A stretch of 64,000 bases of DNA from Bacillota bacterium (GTDB lineage: Bacteria > Bacillota > Clostridia > Lachnospirales > Lachnospiraceae), in NCBI GenBank assembly GCA_023423045.1, contig JAFAGA010000028.1, positions 1 to 64,000 on the forward strand. The letters are read 5' to 3'. The position numbers were made by a program, and so were the translations under genes. Below the pieces are notes generated by a model. It was given only the letters and a program-made list of their open reading frames with translations, was not told the DNA's origin and made no database searches. This document shows, in pieces, positions 1 through 7,769 of the stretch (positions are counted from its first letter, which is position 1; the number at the start of each line of letters is the position of its first letter).

Positions 1-52
1 AGGTTCTGTAGTGTGCCAGCGACCTACAAGAGGAGAATAGCACAAAAAAGAA

Positions 53-103
53 CGAAAGGAAGATGGGAGTTGAAGGGTTTCATAACCCCATCGGTGCCTT
101 TCG
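53..103 (+). other. Imperfect leader hairpin upstream of the GNAT gene
   Basis: CGAAAGG (53-59) pairs with CCTTTCG (97-103), and inside it GATGGG (62-67) pairs with CCCATC (87-92). The stem ends just before the ribosome site of the next gene. It could be a leader structure or the terminator of a gene lying before the window; there is no T-tract. Confidence 0.3.
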
Positions 104-123
104 CAGAAAGGTGGATTATAACA

Positions 124-1002
124 ATGAAGAACGACAGTATAATGATCAGGGAATGTGAGCAGGGAGAGATAGAGGAGCTGGCCCGGTTTGCCTACCGGAT
201 CAACGGGATGCAGGAGCATTCCTCCGCCTTTTGTTCCCGCAGTCTGGAAGCAATCCATAGGGATTTTGAGCAAGGGATAGCCTCTGAGAGCGCTTTTCTC
301 TGCCGCAGGGACGGTCAATTGATGGGTGTTCTGAGCGGTTATATTGATTATGATAAGAACAATACGGATTGCAGTCTGCTTATCGAGCCGCAGGAAGTCT
401 ATGTAGATATTGCGGCAAAGCTGTTTGATGCGCTTCAAAGGGGGCTTTCTCCGTCTATGAAATATACCTTTTTCTTTCCGAAGGAAAATACCCGCTGCAG
501 CGCTTTTCTTGATCAGGCAGGAGCCCGTCGGGAAGTGAATGAATATGCTCTTGTATTGCACCGAGGCAGGGAGAAGCTTGCTGTCAGTTCTTTTTCCATT
601 AAGGAACTGCTCCCGGAGTATTACGGGCAGTTTGTCAAGCTGCATGACAGTATCTTTCCCGGGATTTATATCTCGGGAAGAGAAATTATTGATGACATTG
701 GCAAGGGGCATATTGTATATGGAATGCTGGATGAGACAGGGATGACCGCTTATAGTGTCTTGCGGCTGAATGGGGAAAAGAGGGTGACAGCTGAGATAGT
801 AGGCGTCAGAGAGGATTGCCGGCACAAAGGCTATGGCCGTGCGATTTTGTCTCATCTCATTGAGGAGGCCTTTAAGAAGCACGGAACGGATCGTGTTGAT
901 CTGATAGTAGATGGTGATAATGAGAATGCTATCTCCTTATATCTTCAATTAGGATTTGTGGTAGAAGGTGAGAATTGCTGCTATGTCTTGCAAAGGGATT
1001 AG
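124..1002 (+). CDS. GNAT family N-acetyltransferase (292 aa)
   Basis: The C-terminal third carries a GNAT acetyl-CoA-binding core: a beta strand (AEIVGV), then REDCRHKGYGRAIL, matching the R/Q-x-x-G-x-G/A pyrophosphate loop, and the closing NENAISLYLQLGFV element where a Tyr usually acts as general acid. The N-terminal half (MIRECEQGEIEELARFAY) looks like a second, degenerate GNAT fold, so this is probably a two-domain member. An in-frame GTG exists at 13, but the ATG at 124 follows a good GAAAGG site, so I use it. The substrate cannot be read from the sequence. It is monocistronic; the next gene has its own promoter. Confidence 0.8.
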   Translation: MKNDSIMIRECEQGEIEELARFAYRINGMQEHSSAFCSRSLEAIHRDFEQGIASESAFLCRRDGQLMGVLSGYIDYDKNNTDCSLLIEPQEVYVDIAAKLFDALQRGLSPSMKYTFFFPKENTRCSAFLDQAGARREVNEYALVLHRGREKLAVSSFSIKELLPEYYGQFVKLHDSIFPGIYISGREIIDDIGKGHIVYGMLDETGMTAYSVLRLNGEKRVTAEIVGVREDCRHKGYGRAILSHLIEEAFKKHGTDRVDLIVDGDNENAISLYLQLGFVVEGENCCYVLQRD

Positions 1003-1072
1003 GACAAACATGAATTTACCCTTGCAATCAAGAATTTAACTATTCATTTTACATGATAATTTTATTTTCCTA

Positions 1073-1103
1073 TTGACTTAAAGTTAACGTTAAGGTTTAT
1101 ACT
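1073..1103 (+). promoter_or_regulatory. MerR-family-style promoter with overlong spacer and palindromic operator
   Basis: A -35 TTGACT (1073-1078) and a -10 TATACT (1098-1103) are 19 bp apart. The spacer region holds an 18-bp near-perfect palindrome centred on GTTAAC (1077-1094, CTTAAAGTTAACGTTAAG, one mismatched pair). A 19-20 bp spacer filled by a dyad is the hallmark of MerR-family activation. Aldehyde-responsive AdhR/NmlR-type regulators control similar adh/AKR genes in Firmicutes. No merR gene lies in the window. Confidence 0.7.
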
Positions 1104-1156
1104 TAGGTTATTGTATACATTTCCCACATGGAAAGGAAAATCGAGGAGGTATGATA

Positions 1157-2008
1157 ATGAACGCATTAACCGATTGTTACAAATTATCCAATGGAGTGGA
1201 AATCCCCTGCATTGGCTTTGGAACCTGGCAGACCCCGGATGGTGAGGTGGCCGTTTCTTCCGTTCTTAGCGCCATTGAATCAGGGTACCGCCATATTGAT
1301 ACAGCACAGGGTTACGGGAATGAAGAAAGCGTGGGTATTGCCGTGAAAAAAAGCGGCGTTTTGCGAAAGGAGCTCTTCATCACCTCTAAGCTGACCAACA
1401 GTGAACATGGCTATGAAAAAACCCTTGCCGCCTTTGAAGGGACGATGAAAAAACTGGATATGGAGTATCTTGATCTGTTCCTGATTCACTGGCCCAATCC
1501 CATTGCCTCCCGCAGCAATTGGCAGGAAGCAAATGCGGGTACGTGGAAGGCATTCGAGGAATTGTACAACGCCGGGCGAATTCGCTCTATCGGTATCAGC
1601 AATTTCCATCCCCACCACATCAAGGAACTGATGAAGACGGCGACAATCGCCCCGATGGTCAACCAGATCCGGCTTTGCCCCGGCGACACACAGGATGAGG
1701 TCGTTGATTACTGCCGTTCACAAAACATCCTGTTGGAGGCATATAGCCCTCTTGGCGTGGGTAAAATTTTTGAGGTTCCGGAGATGAAGGCACTCGCCGG
1801 GAAATATGGCAAATCCATCGCGCAAATATGCATACGCTGGAGTCTGCAAAGAGGTTACCTGCCGTTGCCGAAGTCGGTAACGCCGGAGCGGATCAAAGAG
1901 AATACGCAAGTGTTTGATTTTGAGCTTGAGGACGCCGATGTGCAATTAATCGCAGATCTGAAGGGCGTGGTTGGATATTCCGCGGACCCGGATACTATCA
2001 CATGGTAA
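1157..2008 (+). CDS. Aldo/keto reductase (283 aa)
   Basis: NADPH-dependent reductase of the AKR superfamily (short, about 280 aa, diketogulonate reductase-like group). The catalytic tetrad is visible: Asp48 and Tyr53 in HIDTAQGYGNEE, Lys78 in FITSKLTN and His111 in LIHWPNP. The cofactor-binding end is PLPKSVTPERIKEN. Two ATGs are possible; 1157 lies 7 nt from GAGGAGG (1143-1149) whereas 1151 would be only 1 nt away, so 1157 is chosen. It is the first gene of a three-gene reductase operon behind a MerR-type promoter, which suggests detoxification of reactive aldehydes or alcohol formation. Substrate is inferred only from this context. Confidence 0.9.
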   Translation: MNALTDCYKLSNGVEIPCIGFGTWQTPDGEVAVSSVLSAIESGYRHIDTAQGYGNEESVGIAVKKSGVLRKELFITSKLTNSEHGYEKTLAAFEGTMKKLDMEYLDLFLIHWPNPIASRSNWQEANAGTWKAFEELYNAGRIRSIGISNFHPHHIKELMKTATIAPMVNQIRLCPGDTQDEVVDYCRSQNILLEAYSPLGVGKIFEVPEMKALAGKYGKSIAQICIRWSLQRGYLPLPKSVTPERIKENTQVFDFELEDADVQLIADLKGVVGYSADPDTITW

Positions 2009-2029
2009 ACAATAGAAAGGAGTATTGCT

Positions 2030-3208
2030 ATGCTTAATTTTGATTTTTATTCACCTGCCCGTATCCTGTTTGGGAAAGGGGAAGAAAGCCGTATAGGAGA
2101 TCTTCTTAAGCCCCATGCAACAAAGATATTGCTTCATTATGGCGGCGGAAGCATCAAGAAAAGCGGTCTTTATGATACCGTAACAGCTTCCCTGAAAGCG
2201 AACGGTCTTGCTTTCGTGGAACTGGGGGGCGTCAAACCCAATCCCCGGCTCTCTCTGGTGCACGAGGGAATTGCTCTGTGTAAGAAGGAAGGGATAGACC
2301 TGATATTGGCAGTGGGCGGAGGCAGCGTGATCGACTCGGCCAAAGCCATCGCAATGGGAAGGTATTATGACGGCGATATCTGGGAGGTCTATGAACAGGG
2401 TAAGGGGGTTGAGAAAGCGCTTCCGGTAGCCACCATTCTCACCATCCCTGCAGCCGGAAGTGAGTCCAGCGGGGATACAGTAATCACCAATGAGGATAAA
2501 CAGCTCAAATACGGTTATGGCAGCCCTCGTCTTCGTCCCCTGCTCAGCATCATGAATCCGGAGCTGTTTTTCACACTTCCCAAAGAGCAGCTTGCCTACG
2601 GCGTTGCTGATATGATGAGCCATGTGTTCGAGCGCTATTTTACCAATACCACCAATACAGACCTGACCGACGGGCTCTGTGAGGTGACATTAAAAACCCT
2701 GATGAAGAACGCGCTGATCGTCAAAGATAATATGCAGGATTATGACGCATGGAGCGAGTTGGGTTTTGCCGGTACCGTTGCACATAATGGTCTTGTGGGC
2801 ATGGGCCGCCAGCAGGATTGGGCCTGCCATGGCATGGAGCATGAGCTTTCTGCCATTTATGATGTTGCCCATGGCGCAGGTCTGGCTGTTCTAACCCCTG
2901 GATGGATGCAATACGTGTACAAGGATAATATCAATATGTTTGTTCAGTTCGCGGTCAATGTTATGGGCGTGGAGGGCAGTTATCGCAATCCTGATGCGAT
3001 TGTTCAGGAGGGTATCGCACGGCTGCGGGAGTTTTTCGCCAAAATGGGATTGTCCGCCACCCTGTCAGGATTGGGGATAGGCGAAGACAAGCTGGAAGAA
3101 ATGGCGAAGAAGGCAACCGGTGAAGCCTTTGGAGAAGAGGCACCCATTGGCGGTCTGAAAAAACTGTACTGGCAGGATGTGCTGGCGATATATAAGCTTG
3201 TGAAATAA
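2030..3208 (+). CDS. Iron-containing (group III) alcohol dehydrogenase, BdhA/YqhD-like (392 aa)
   Basis: Full-length group III alcohol dehydrogenase. The nucleotide-binding motif is LILAVGGGSVIDSAKAIA. Metal ligands of the family lie in ADMMSHVFERYF and in the signature HGMEHELSAIYDVAHGAGL, which contains the expected His residues. The overall sequence resembles the NADPH-dependent butanol/aldehyde dehydrogenase branch (BdhA, YqhD), which reduces a wide range of short aldehydes. It starts 21 nt after the preceding AKR stop with GAAAGGAG as ribosome site, so it is co-transcribed. Together with the two AKRs it points to a carbonyl-stress or fermentation-end-product role. Confidence 0.92.
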   Translation: MLNFDFYSPARILFGKGEESRIGDLLKPHATKILLHYGGGSIKKSGLYDTVTASLKANGLAFVELGGVKPNPRLSLVHEGIALCKKEGIDLILAVGGGSVIDSAKAIAMGRYYDGDIWEVYEQGKGVEKALPVATILTIPAAGSESSGDTVITNEDKQLKYGYGSPRLRPLLSIMNPELFFTLPKEQLAYGVADMMSHVFERYFTNTTNTDLTDGLCEVTLKTLMKNALIVKDNMQDYDAWSELGFAGTVAHNGLVGMGRQQDWACHGMEHELSAIYDVAHGAGLAVLTPGWMQYVYKDNINMFVQFAVNVMGVEGSYRNPDAIVQEGIARLREFFAKMGLSATLSGLGIGEDKLEEMAKKATGEAFGEEAPIGGLKKLYWQDVLAIYKLVK

Positions 3209-3257
3209 TGATGGGAACCATGGTCCAACAGACCCCGCATCCGAAAGGAGGAGCAAT

Positions 3258-4226
3258 ATGCAATATAACAACCTGCCAGGTACAAGCCTGAAGGTGTCGG
3301 CTCTGAGCCTTGGCACCATGATGTTCGGTGCGCAGACAAACGAGGCGGACAGCCTTTCCATTATGGATTATGCTTATGAGCATGGTATTAACTTCTGGGA
3401 TACTGCCAATGTATACAATCAGGGTGAGAGCGAGCGCATCGTCGGAAAAGCATTGAAGAACCGGCGTGACGACATCATACTTGCCACAAAAGTTACCGGC
3501 CAGATGGGTCCGGGGCTCAATGACAAGGGACTATCCCGCCGAAATATCGTTGCCTCTGTGGATGCCAGTCTCAAGAGGCTGGATACCGATTATATCGACC
3601 TATACTACATGCATTCTCCGGATTACGAGACAAAAATTGAGGAAACACTGGAAACGATGACCAATCTGATCCGGATGGGAAAAATACGCTATGTCGGTGT
3701 CAGCAATTTTGCCGCGTGGCAGGTTGCGGATATGCTGGCCGTTTGCGATAGGCGGGGATACATCATGCCGGTAATTTCTCAAAATGTATACAACGTCATT
3801 ACACGCGGGGTGGAAACCGAGCTAATTCCATTTTTGCGGGCGCATGATTTGGGTATGGCTGTGTATAATCCAATCGCAGGCGGACTTCTTGCCGGGAAGC
3901 ATAAGCCGGGTAAACCCGCCGAAAATACACGTTTTGCCAACAATGCAATGTACTATGACCGCTACTGGTCGGATGAAAACTTTACCGCAGTGGAAAAGTT
4001 GATGAAGATTGCCGAGGATCATGGCATGAGCATTCTCCAGCTTGCTATGAAGTGGTGCGTAAGCCGCCCGGGCGTTACCAGCATCATCAGCGGCGTAAGC
4101 AAACTTTCGCAGATGGGAGAAAACATTGCTTCCATCCAAGGAGAGGCACTTGGCGAGGGTGTGCTGACGGCGTGTGACGAAGTGTGGAAATCGTTGGCGG
4201 GCACACGCTTTGCTTATAACCGGTAA
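3258..4226 (+). CDS. Aldo/keto reductase, second of the operon (322 aa)
   Basis: A longer AKR of the general stress/YajO-like type. The opening LSLGTMMFG, the Asp/Tyr pair in FWDTANVYNQGESE, Lys in ILATKV and His in YYMHSPD give the catalytic tetrad. The cofactor end GVTSIISGVSKLSQMGEN is typical of this branch. It starts 49 nt after the alcohol dehydrogenase with AAAGGAGGAGC as ribosome site. It is the last gene of the operon; a strong hairpin follows at 4248. It is not a close copy of the first AKR, so the two probably cover different carbonyl substrates. Confidence 0.9.
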   Translation: MQYNNLPGTSLKVSALSLGTMMFGAQTNEADSLSIMDYAYEHGINFWDTANVYNQGESERIVGKALKNRRDDIILATKVTGQMGPGLNDKGLSRRNIVASVDASLKRLDTDYIDLYYMHSPDYETKIEETLETMTNLIRMGKIRYVGVSNFAAWQVADMLAVCDRRGYIMPVISQNVYNVITRGVETELIPFLRAHDLGMAVYNPIAGGLLAGKHKPGKPAENTRFANNAMYYDRYWSDENFTAVEKLMKIAEDHGMSILQLAMKWCVSRPGVTSIISGVSKLSQMGENIASIQGEALGEGVLTACDEVWKSLAGTRFAYNR

Positions 4227-4247
4227 ATTACAGAATGCAAAAGTTTT

Positions 4248-4290
4248 GCGAAAAGAGTCTGTTTCAATATTGTGAACAGGCTCTTTTCGC
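4248..4290 (+). terminator. Terminator-like hairpin with a core repeated at 6404
   Basis: A 14-bp stem (GCGAAAAGAGTCTG / CAGGCTCTTTTCGC, one G-U pair) encloses TTTCAATATTGTGAA. It ends the reductase operon. The core CTGTTTCAATATTGTGAAC recurs exactly in the hairpin after the histidine kinase gene. Confidence 0.7.
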
Positions 4291-4295
4291 AAGTA

Positions 4296-4324
4296 TTGAT
4301 GAATTCCTAATATTAGTGTATACT
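4296..4324 (+). promoter_or_regulatory. Sigma-A promoter of the response regulator/kinase pair
   Basis: TTGATG (4296-4301), a 17-bp spacer and TATACT (4319-4324) precede the response regulator gene by about 60 nt. Confidence 0.55.
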
Positions 4325-4387
4325 TTACATAAGATGGTAGAGCAAACATAAGATGAAACTGGCCCCTTCAGAAGGAGAGATAAGATT

Positions 4388-5119
4388 ATGCTGCGCATAG
4401 CTGTTTGCGATGATGATTGCAGATTTTGTTCTGAGATAGAAGAAATTATTCTGGATTATTCAAAGCAGGCTCGGGAAGAAATCGTCATCGAGATTTTCTA
4501 TACAGGGGAATCCTTACTGCAATCTATGAATTGCAATAAATTTGATATTGTCTTTCTGGACATCCAAATGGAAAAAATCAGTGGTATCGAGGTTGGAAAA
4601 GTCATACGAAGCGGGCAGAATGATTACAGAACCCAATTAGTGTATATTTCATCCCGGAGTGATTACTGCCAGGAGTTATTGGAGGTTCAGCCGCTTCATT
4701 TTCTGCTCAAGCCGGTAGCAAAAGAAATGATAATTAAGGATATTCTTTTAGCGAAAAGAATAATGGAAATCAACAGCAGGCTTTTTACTTTTAAGAATGA
4801 AGAGGGATTCTTTAAGGTCCCGGTCCATGATATTATTTATTTTGAAAGCATCGGCAGAAAAGTAAAGCTGGTGTCGTTGAAACAAACCGTTTTCTTTTAT
4901 GATAAGCTTGAGAGTGTTATGGACAGAATAAAGATATATCGGTTTTTGTCGCCCCATCGGTCCTTTGTCGTAAATTATGATAACATACTCAAGATTGGAA
5001 AGGATGAGATTATCACCTGTAATAATGACAAGATTCCTCTCAGCAGGCTAAAGAAGAAAGAGGTGAAAGAGAAGCAGCTGTTTTTTGAGGAGGAAGGTTT
5101 TTATGATGGGCACCTATGA
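4388..5119 (+). CDS. agrA: LytTR-family response regulator, AgrA-like (243 aa)
   Basis: Receiver domain at residues 1-120 with the acidic pocket CDDD, phosphoacceptor Asp58 in FDIVFLDIQM and conserved Lys108 in FLLKPV. A LytTR DNA-binding domain follows (about 140-235: VHDIIYFESIGRKVKL, FLSPHRSFVVNYDNILKI). This is the AgrA/VirR/ComE architecture, in which phosphorylated dimers bind paired direct repeats and activate transcription. It overlaps the kinase gene by 17 nt. The pair stands upstream of agrD and agrB, and repeats resembling LytTR sites lie before agrD, so positive feedback on the signal genes is the likely job. Confidence 0.9.
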   Translation: MLRIAVCDDDCRFCSEIEEIILDYSKQAREEIVIEIFYTGESLLQSMNCNKFDIVFLDIQMEKISGIEVGKVIRSGQNDYRTQLVYISSRSDYCQELLEVQPLHFLLKPVAKEMIIKDILLAKRIMEINSRLFTFKNEEGFFKVPVHDIIYFESIGRKVKLVSLKQTVFFYDKLESVMDRIKIYRFLSPHRSFVVNYDNILKIGKDEIITCNNDKIPLSRLKKKEVKEKQLFFEEEGFYDGHL

Positions 5120-6386
5120 GTTATGGTACATATTGTCTAATATCTTTGGGACGTATATTATCTATCGGTTGATGCGGGTATTCTTTGAAGAGGGAAGAAC
5201 GAGTTGGATTATTGAGCTGATATCTTATATATTGTACTACTTGATTAATCTGATTGTATTTATTTTCTTGCGTATTCCTTTTATTATGATGTCGGCCAAT
5301 CTTCTCCTTTTCTTTCTTGTATCGCTGAATTACCGTTCCAGAATGGGAAAAAGGCTTTTGTCCTGTTTCAGTGCATACATGATTTTAATGACGATTGAGA
5401 TATTAGTGACGGTTTTATTTGAAAATATTGATATGCCGATATTTCAATATGCGGTTTTGAATGCGGAAGTGATTTTTCCGGTGATTCGAATTGTTTCACT
5501 TTTTGTGGTTCTTTTACTAAGCAATTTTAAAAATCTAAAAAAAGATATCCGAGTTCCTATTTTGTATTGGGGAGTAATTATTTCTGTCTCCGTATCCTCG
5601 CTTTATTTGCAGATGATGTTCATGACGGTGAATGATATTCGGAGGCTGCACAGGATAATCATAATTCTTGTTATAATGACGATTAACTTTCTGATTGTTA
5701 TCCTGTATGATAATTTACATAAGGCATTTCGCATGAGAACGGAGTATTTGCTGCTGGAGCAGCAAAATCAGGCTTACTTGAAGCAATTAACCCTGATGCA
5801 GCAGTCTTTGTCATCCGTAAAAGCGCTTCGCCATGATATGAAGAACCACCTTCTTGTTCTTAAAAATATGTGTGCCCATCGGGAAGCAGAGAAGGCGGAG
5901 GAATATATCAGCGGAATTCTGGAGCAGTTAAAAATCTCGGGAAGCAAAGTGGAAACAGGGAATTTTGTGATTGACAGCATTCTTAATTTCAAGCTGCAGC
6001 AAATCACTGATCTGGGGATTATGCCGGAGGTAAGAACAGAGGTTTCACAGATAGGAGACATTTCGCCTCAGGATATAACCGTAGTATTGGGAAATCTGAT
6101 GGATAATGCAATTGACGCTCTTTCCCTGCTGGCGAAAGACGCAGAAAGAAGCTTCTCCATACATATTAAATACAGTAAAAGCAACATGATAATTACAATA
6201 AAAAACTCGTTCTCCGGGCTTCTTAATGAAGCTGACGGGATATTGAGAACTACTAAGAAGGTGCAGGGTGACCATGGATTGGGAATTCGGAATGTGAAGA
6301 GTGTAATAGATAAGTATGATGGGATAATAAAGATCAGCCATAGCAGCCAATTCTTTAAAGTGACAGTTTCGCTGCCGGTGAATTAA
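5103..6386 (+). CDS. agrC: AgrC-like sensor histidine kinase (427 aa)
   Basis: About six hydrophobic segments fill residues 1-205, as in peptide-sensing HPK10 kinases. The cytoplasmic part has a coiled linker, the phosphoacceptor box LRHDMKNHLLVLKNM (His near residue 244), an N box (LGNLMDNAIDAL) and a G box (DHGLGIRNVKSVIDKYDG) of the GHKL ATPase. The start at ATG 5103 follows GAGGAGGAAGG; a TTG further upstream would lack a site. It overlaps the response regulator gene. The family senses a cyclic peptide from outside the cell; the prepeptide and its processing protease are encoded just downstream. Confidence 0.9.
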   Translation: MMGTYELWYILSNIFGTYIIYRLMRVFFEEGRTSWIIELISYILYYLINLIVFIFLRIPFIMMSANLLLFFLVSLNYRSRMGKRLLSCFSAYMILMTIEILVTVLFENIDMPIFQYAVLNAEVIFPVIRIVSLFVVLLLSNFKNLKKDIRVPILYWGVIISVSVSSLYLQMMFMTVNDIRRLHRIIIILVIMTINFLIVILYDNLHKAFRMRTEYLLLEQQNQAYLKQLTLMQQSLSSVKALRHDMKNHLLVLKNMCAHREAEKAEEYISGILEQLKISGSKVETGNFVIDSILNFKLQQITDLGIMPEVRTEVSQIGDISPQDITVVLGNLMDNAIDALSLLAKDAERSFSIHIKYSKSNMIITIKNSFSGLLNEADGILRTTKKVQGDHGLGIRNVKSVIDKYDGIIKISHSSQFFKVTVSLPVN

Positions 6387-6403
6387 TAATACAAAAATCA
6401 TCC

Positions 6404-6438
6404 AAAAAGTCTGTTTCAATATTGTGAACGGACTTTTT
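6404..6438 (+). terminator. Terminator hairpin after the histidine kinase
   Basis: AAAAAGTCTG pairs with CGGACTTTTT around the same loop as the 4248 hairpin, and a run of T follows. The two hairpins bracket the regulator/kinase pair and separate it from agrDB. Confidence 0.75.
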
Positions 6439-6450
6439 TCGTATGTATAT

Positions 6451-6520
6451 TACATTTCATTACATATAATGATACATTTCGTTACATAGAACGTAAGAAT
6501 TCTACAAAATGCATTATAAT
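6451..6520 (+). promoter_or_regulatory. Paired direct repeats and activator-dependent promoter of agrDB
   Basis: TACATTTCATTACATA (6451-6466) and TACATTTCGTTACATA (6473-6488) are near-identical direct repeats with a 22-bp period, about two helical turns, which is how LytTR regulators such as AgrA bind. A perfect -10 TATAAT lies at 6515-6520, but the -35 position (6492-6497, CGTAAG) is poor. This is the layout of an activated promoter with the activator abutting the -35. Confidence 0.65.
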
Positions 6521-6633
6521 GAATATATCTAAAAATCTAAAAATCATGTTTTCTGAATGCGGCACAACACAACTTGTTTATTCAACCGATAATGGATTTT
6601 ATTATATTCCCTATGGAAAGGAGGTAGAGCAGC

Positions 6634-6777
6634 ATGAAAAAACTCACAGTAAGCATTAGCAGTACCTTGGCGAATATTGCTATGTCGGCAGTTAAATTGA
6701 ATGTTAATTCAACTTGTCTGTATATAGCTCATCAGCCTGAGCTGCCTGAAAAGGCACGCAAGCTCCGCAAATTTTAG
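6634..6777 (+). CDS. agrD: AgrD-like cyclic autoinducer prepeptide (47 aa)
   Basis: A 47-residue prepeptide with an amphipathic N-terminal leader (MKKLTVSISSTLANIAMSAV), a Cys-containing core and a charged tail. The segment NSTCLYIAHQPELPEKARK has the clostridial AgrD layout: ring-forming Cys28, a few hydrophobic residues, then the HQPxxPE tail motif cut by AgrB. By analogy with other clostridial peptides, cleavage before His would give a five-residue thiolactone Cys-Leu-Tyr-Ile-Ala, perhaps with a short Ser-Thr tail. The ribosome site is GGAAAGGAGG. The stop overlaps the GTG start of agrB. The ring size is inferred, not shown. Confidence 0.9.
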   Translation: MKKLTVSISSTLANIAMSAVKLNVNSTCLYIAHQPELPEKARKLRKF

Positions 6778-7370
6778 TGGTGCAGCCTGTTATTGAAAGA
6801 ATTGTGGCATCTATGATCGAGAAAAAGGTAATCCCTACAGAGGACAGGCAGTTGTATGCCTGTGGCTTGTACCAAAGCTTCCTGCTAGCAATCAATATAG
6901 TCAGCAGTATTATGTTAGGAATAATTTTTGGAAGCCTCGTGCAAAGTGCATTGCTCATTACATGTTATATCCCTCTGAGATCCTACTCAGGGGGATATCA
7001 CTGTAAAACTCCTCTGAGATGCTATCTGTTTTCCGTTATATCCTTATCGGTTGTGCTGGCGGTGATCAAGTATCAGTTGATCAATGGGTACTTCGCTGCG
7101 GCAGTGTTGATTTTATCAGTCCTGGTGATTGTTTTGCTGTCGCCCATGGAAAGTCATAATAAGCCCCTTGATGAAGAGGAAAAGAGAGTATTTAGAAAGA
7201 GAGCATTAGGCATAACATTGGCATTGGCGGTGGTATTGGCTCTTTTTTTGGTGATAAATCAATATCAATTTGCTCTCTCTGTTCTGATGGCCTTTGCTTT
7301 AAATGCAGTGCTGTTATTGCTTGGGAAAATAGATTTATTAATAAAAAAGCGTGCCCAGGCTTCTGATTAA
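6777..7370 (+). CDS. agrB: AgrB-like peptide-processing membrane protease (197 aa)
   Basis: Membrane cysteine endopeptidase that cuts the AgrD tail and forms the thiolactone. The catalytic pair is visible as His75 and Cys82 in RSYSGGYHCKTPLRCY, with the same seven-residue spacing as His77/Cys84 in the Staphylococcus aureus enzyme. Four to six hydrophobic segments surround it. The most likely start is GTG 6777, which shares one base with the agrD stop; another GTG at 6780 is possible. No clear ribosome site lies there, so translational coupling to agrD is likely. The gene order (regulator, kinase, D, B) is permuted relative to the classic BDCA order. Confidence 0.93.
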   Translation: MVQPVIERIVASMIEKKVIPTEDRQLYACGLYQSFLLAINIVSSIMLGIIFGSLVQSALLITCYIPLRSYSGGYHCKTPLRCYLFSVISLSVVLAVIKYQLINGYFAAAVLILSVLVIVLLSPMESHNKPLDEEEKRVFRKRALGITLALAVVLALFLVINQYQFALSVLMAFALNAVLLLLGKIDLLIKKRAQASD

Positions 7371-7769
7371 TATATTATTGATTATGCCAAAATCACTTTA
7401 TACGAATTGTAATCTTATAGTTTTAAGGACCGGGGGACAATGTAAAATATAGTTTTAGCATTATATGAAAAGGAATGATTTCATAAGATGTCAGCAAACT
7501 GTAAGTTACAATTTTCGTATAACCGTTGAATTAAGAATAACATTCTTTTATGTTTGCAGACCATTTCATGGGAGCAGGTATATTATGTTATCAATGATTT
7601 TAACGGAATTGTGATTTTGGCATTTTTTATTATGTAATGAATACCACGGCAAAATAATTTTCCAGTATATTCATTTTTTAATAGCATATTTATTAGTTTT
7701 ATGCTAAACTTTGTTTGAATTAAAAAATAACGGAATGCTGCACTAAAAAAATACATGGAGGAAACGCAA
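7371..7769 (+). other. Non-coding stretch rich in nested inverted repeats between agrB and the secreted protein
   Basis: No convincing gene. ATGCCAAAATCAC (7384-7396) has its exact reverse complement at 7611-7623. Inside it, 7399-7423 is an imperfect inverted repeat of 7496-7521 (TATACGAA...TTGTAA...AGTTT on both). TATGAAA/TTTCATA forms a perfect small hairpin at 7464-7485. TATAGTTTTA occurs twice (7416, 7448; 32-bp period). TAGCATA/TATGCTA pair at 7682-7706. The region could be a long structured leader of the next gene or a regulatory RNA linked to the agr system. Confidence 0.5.
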
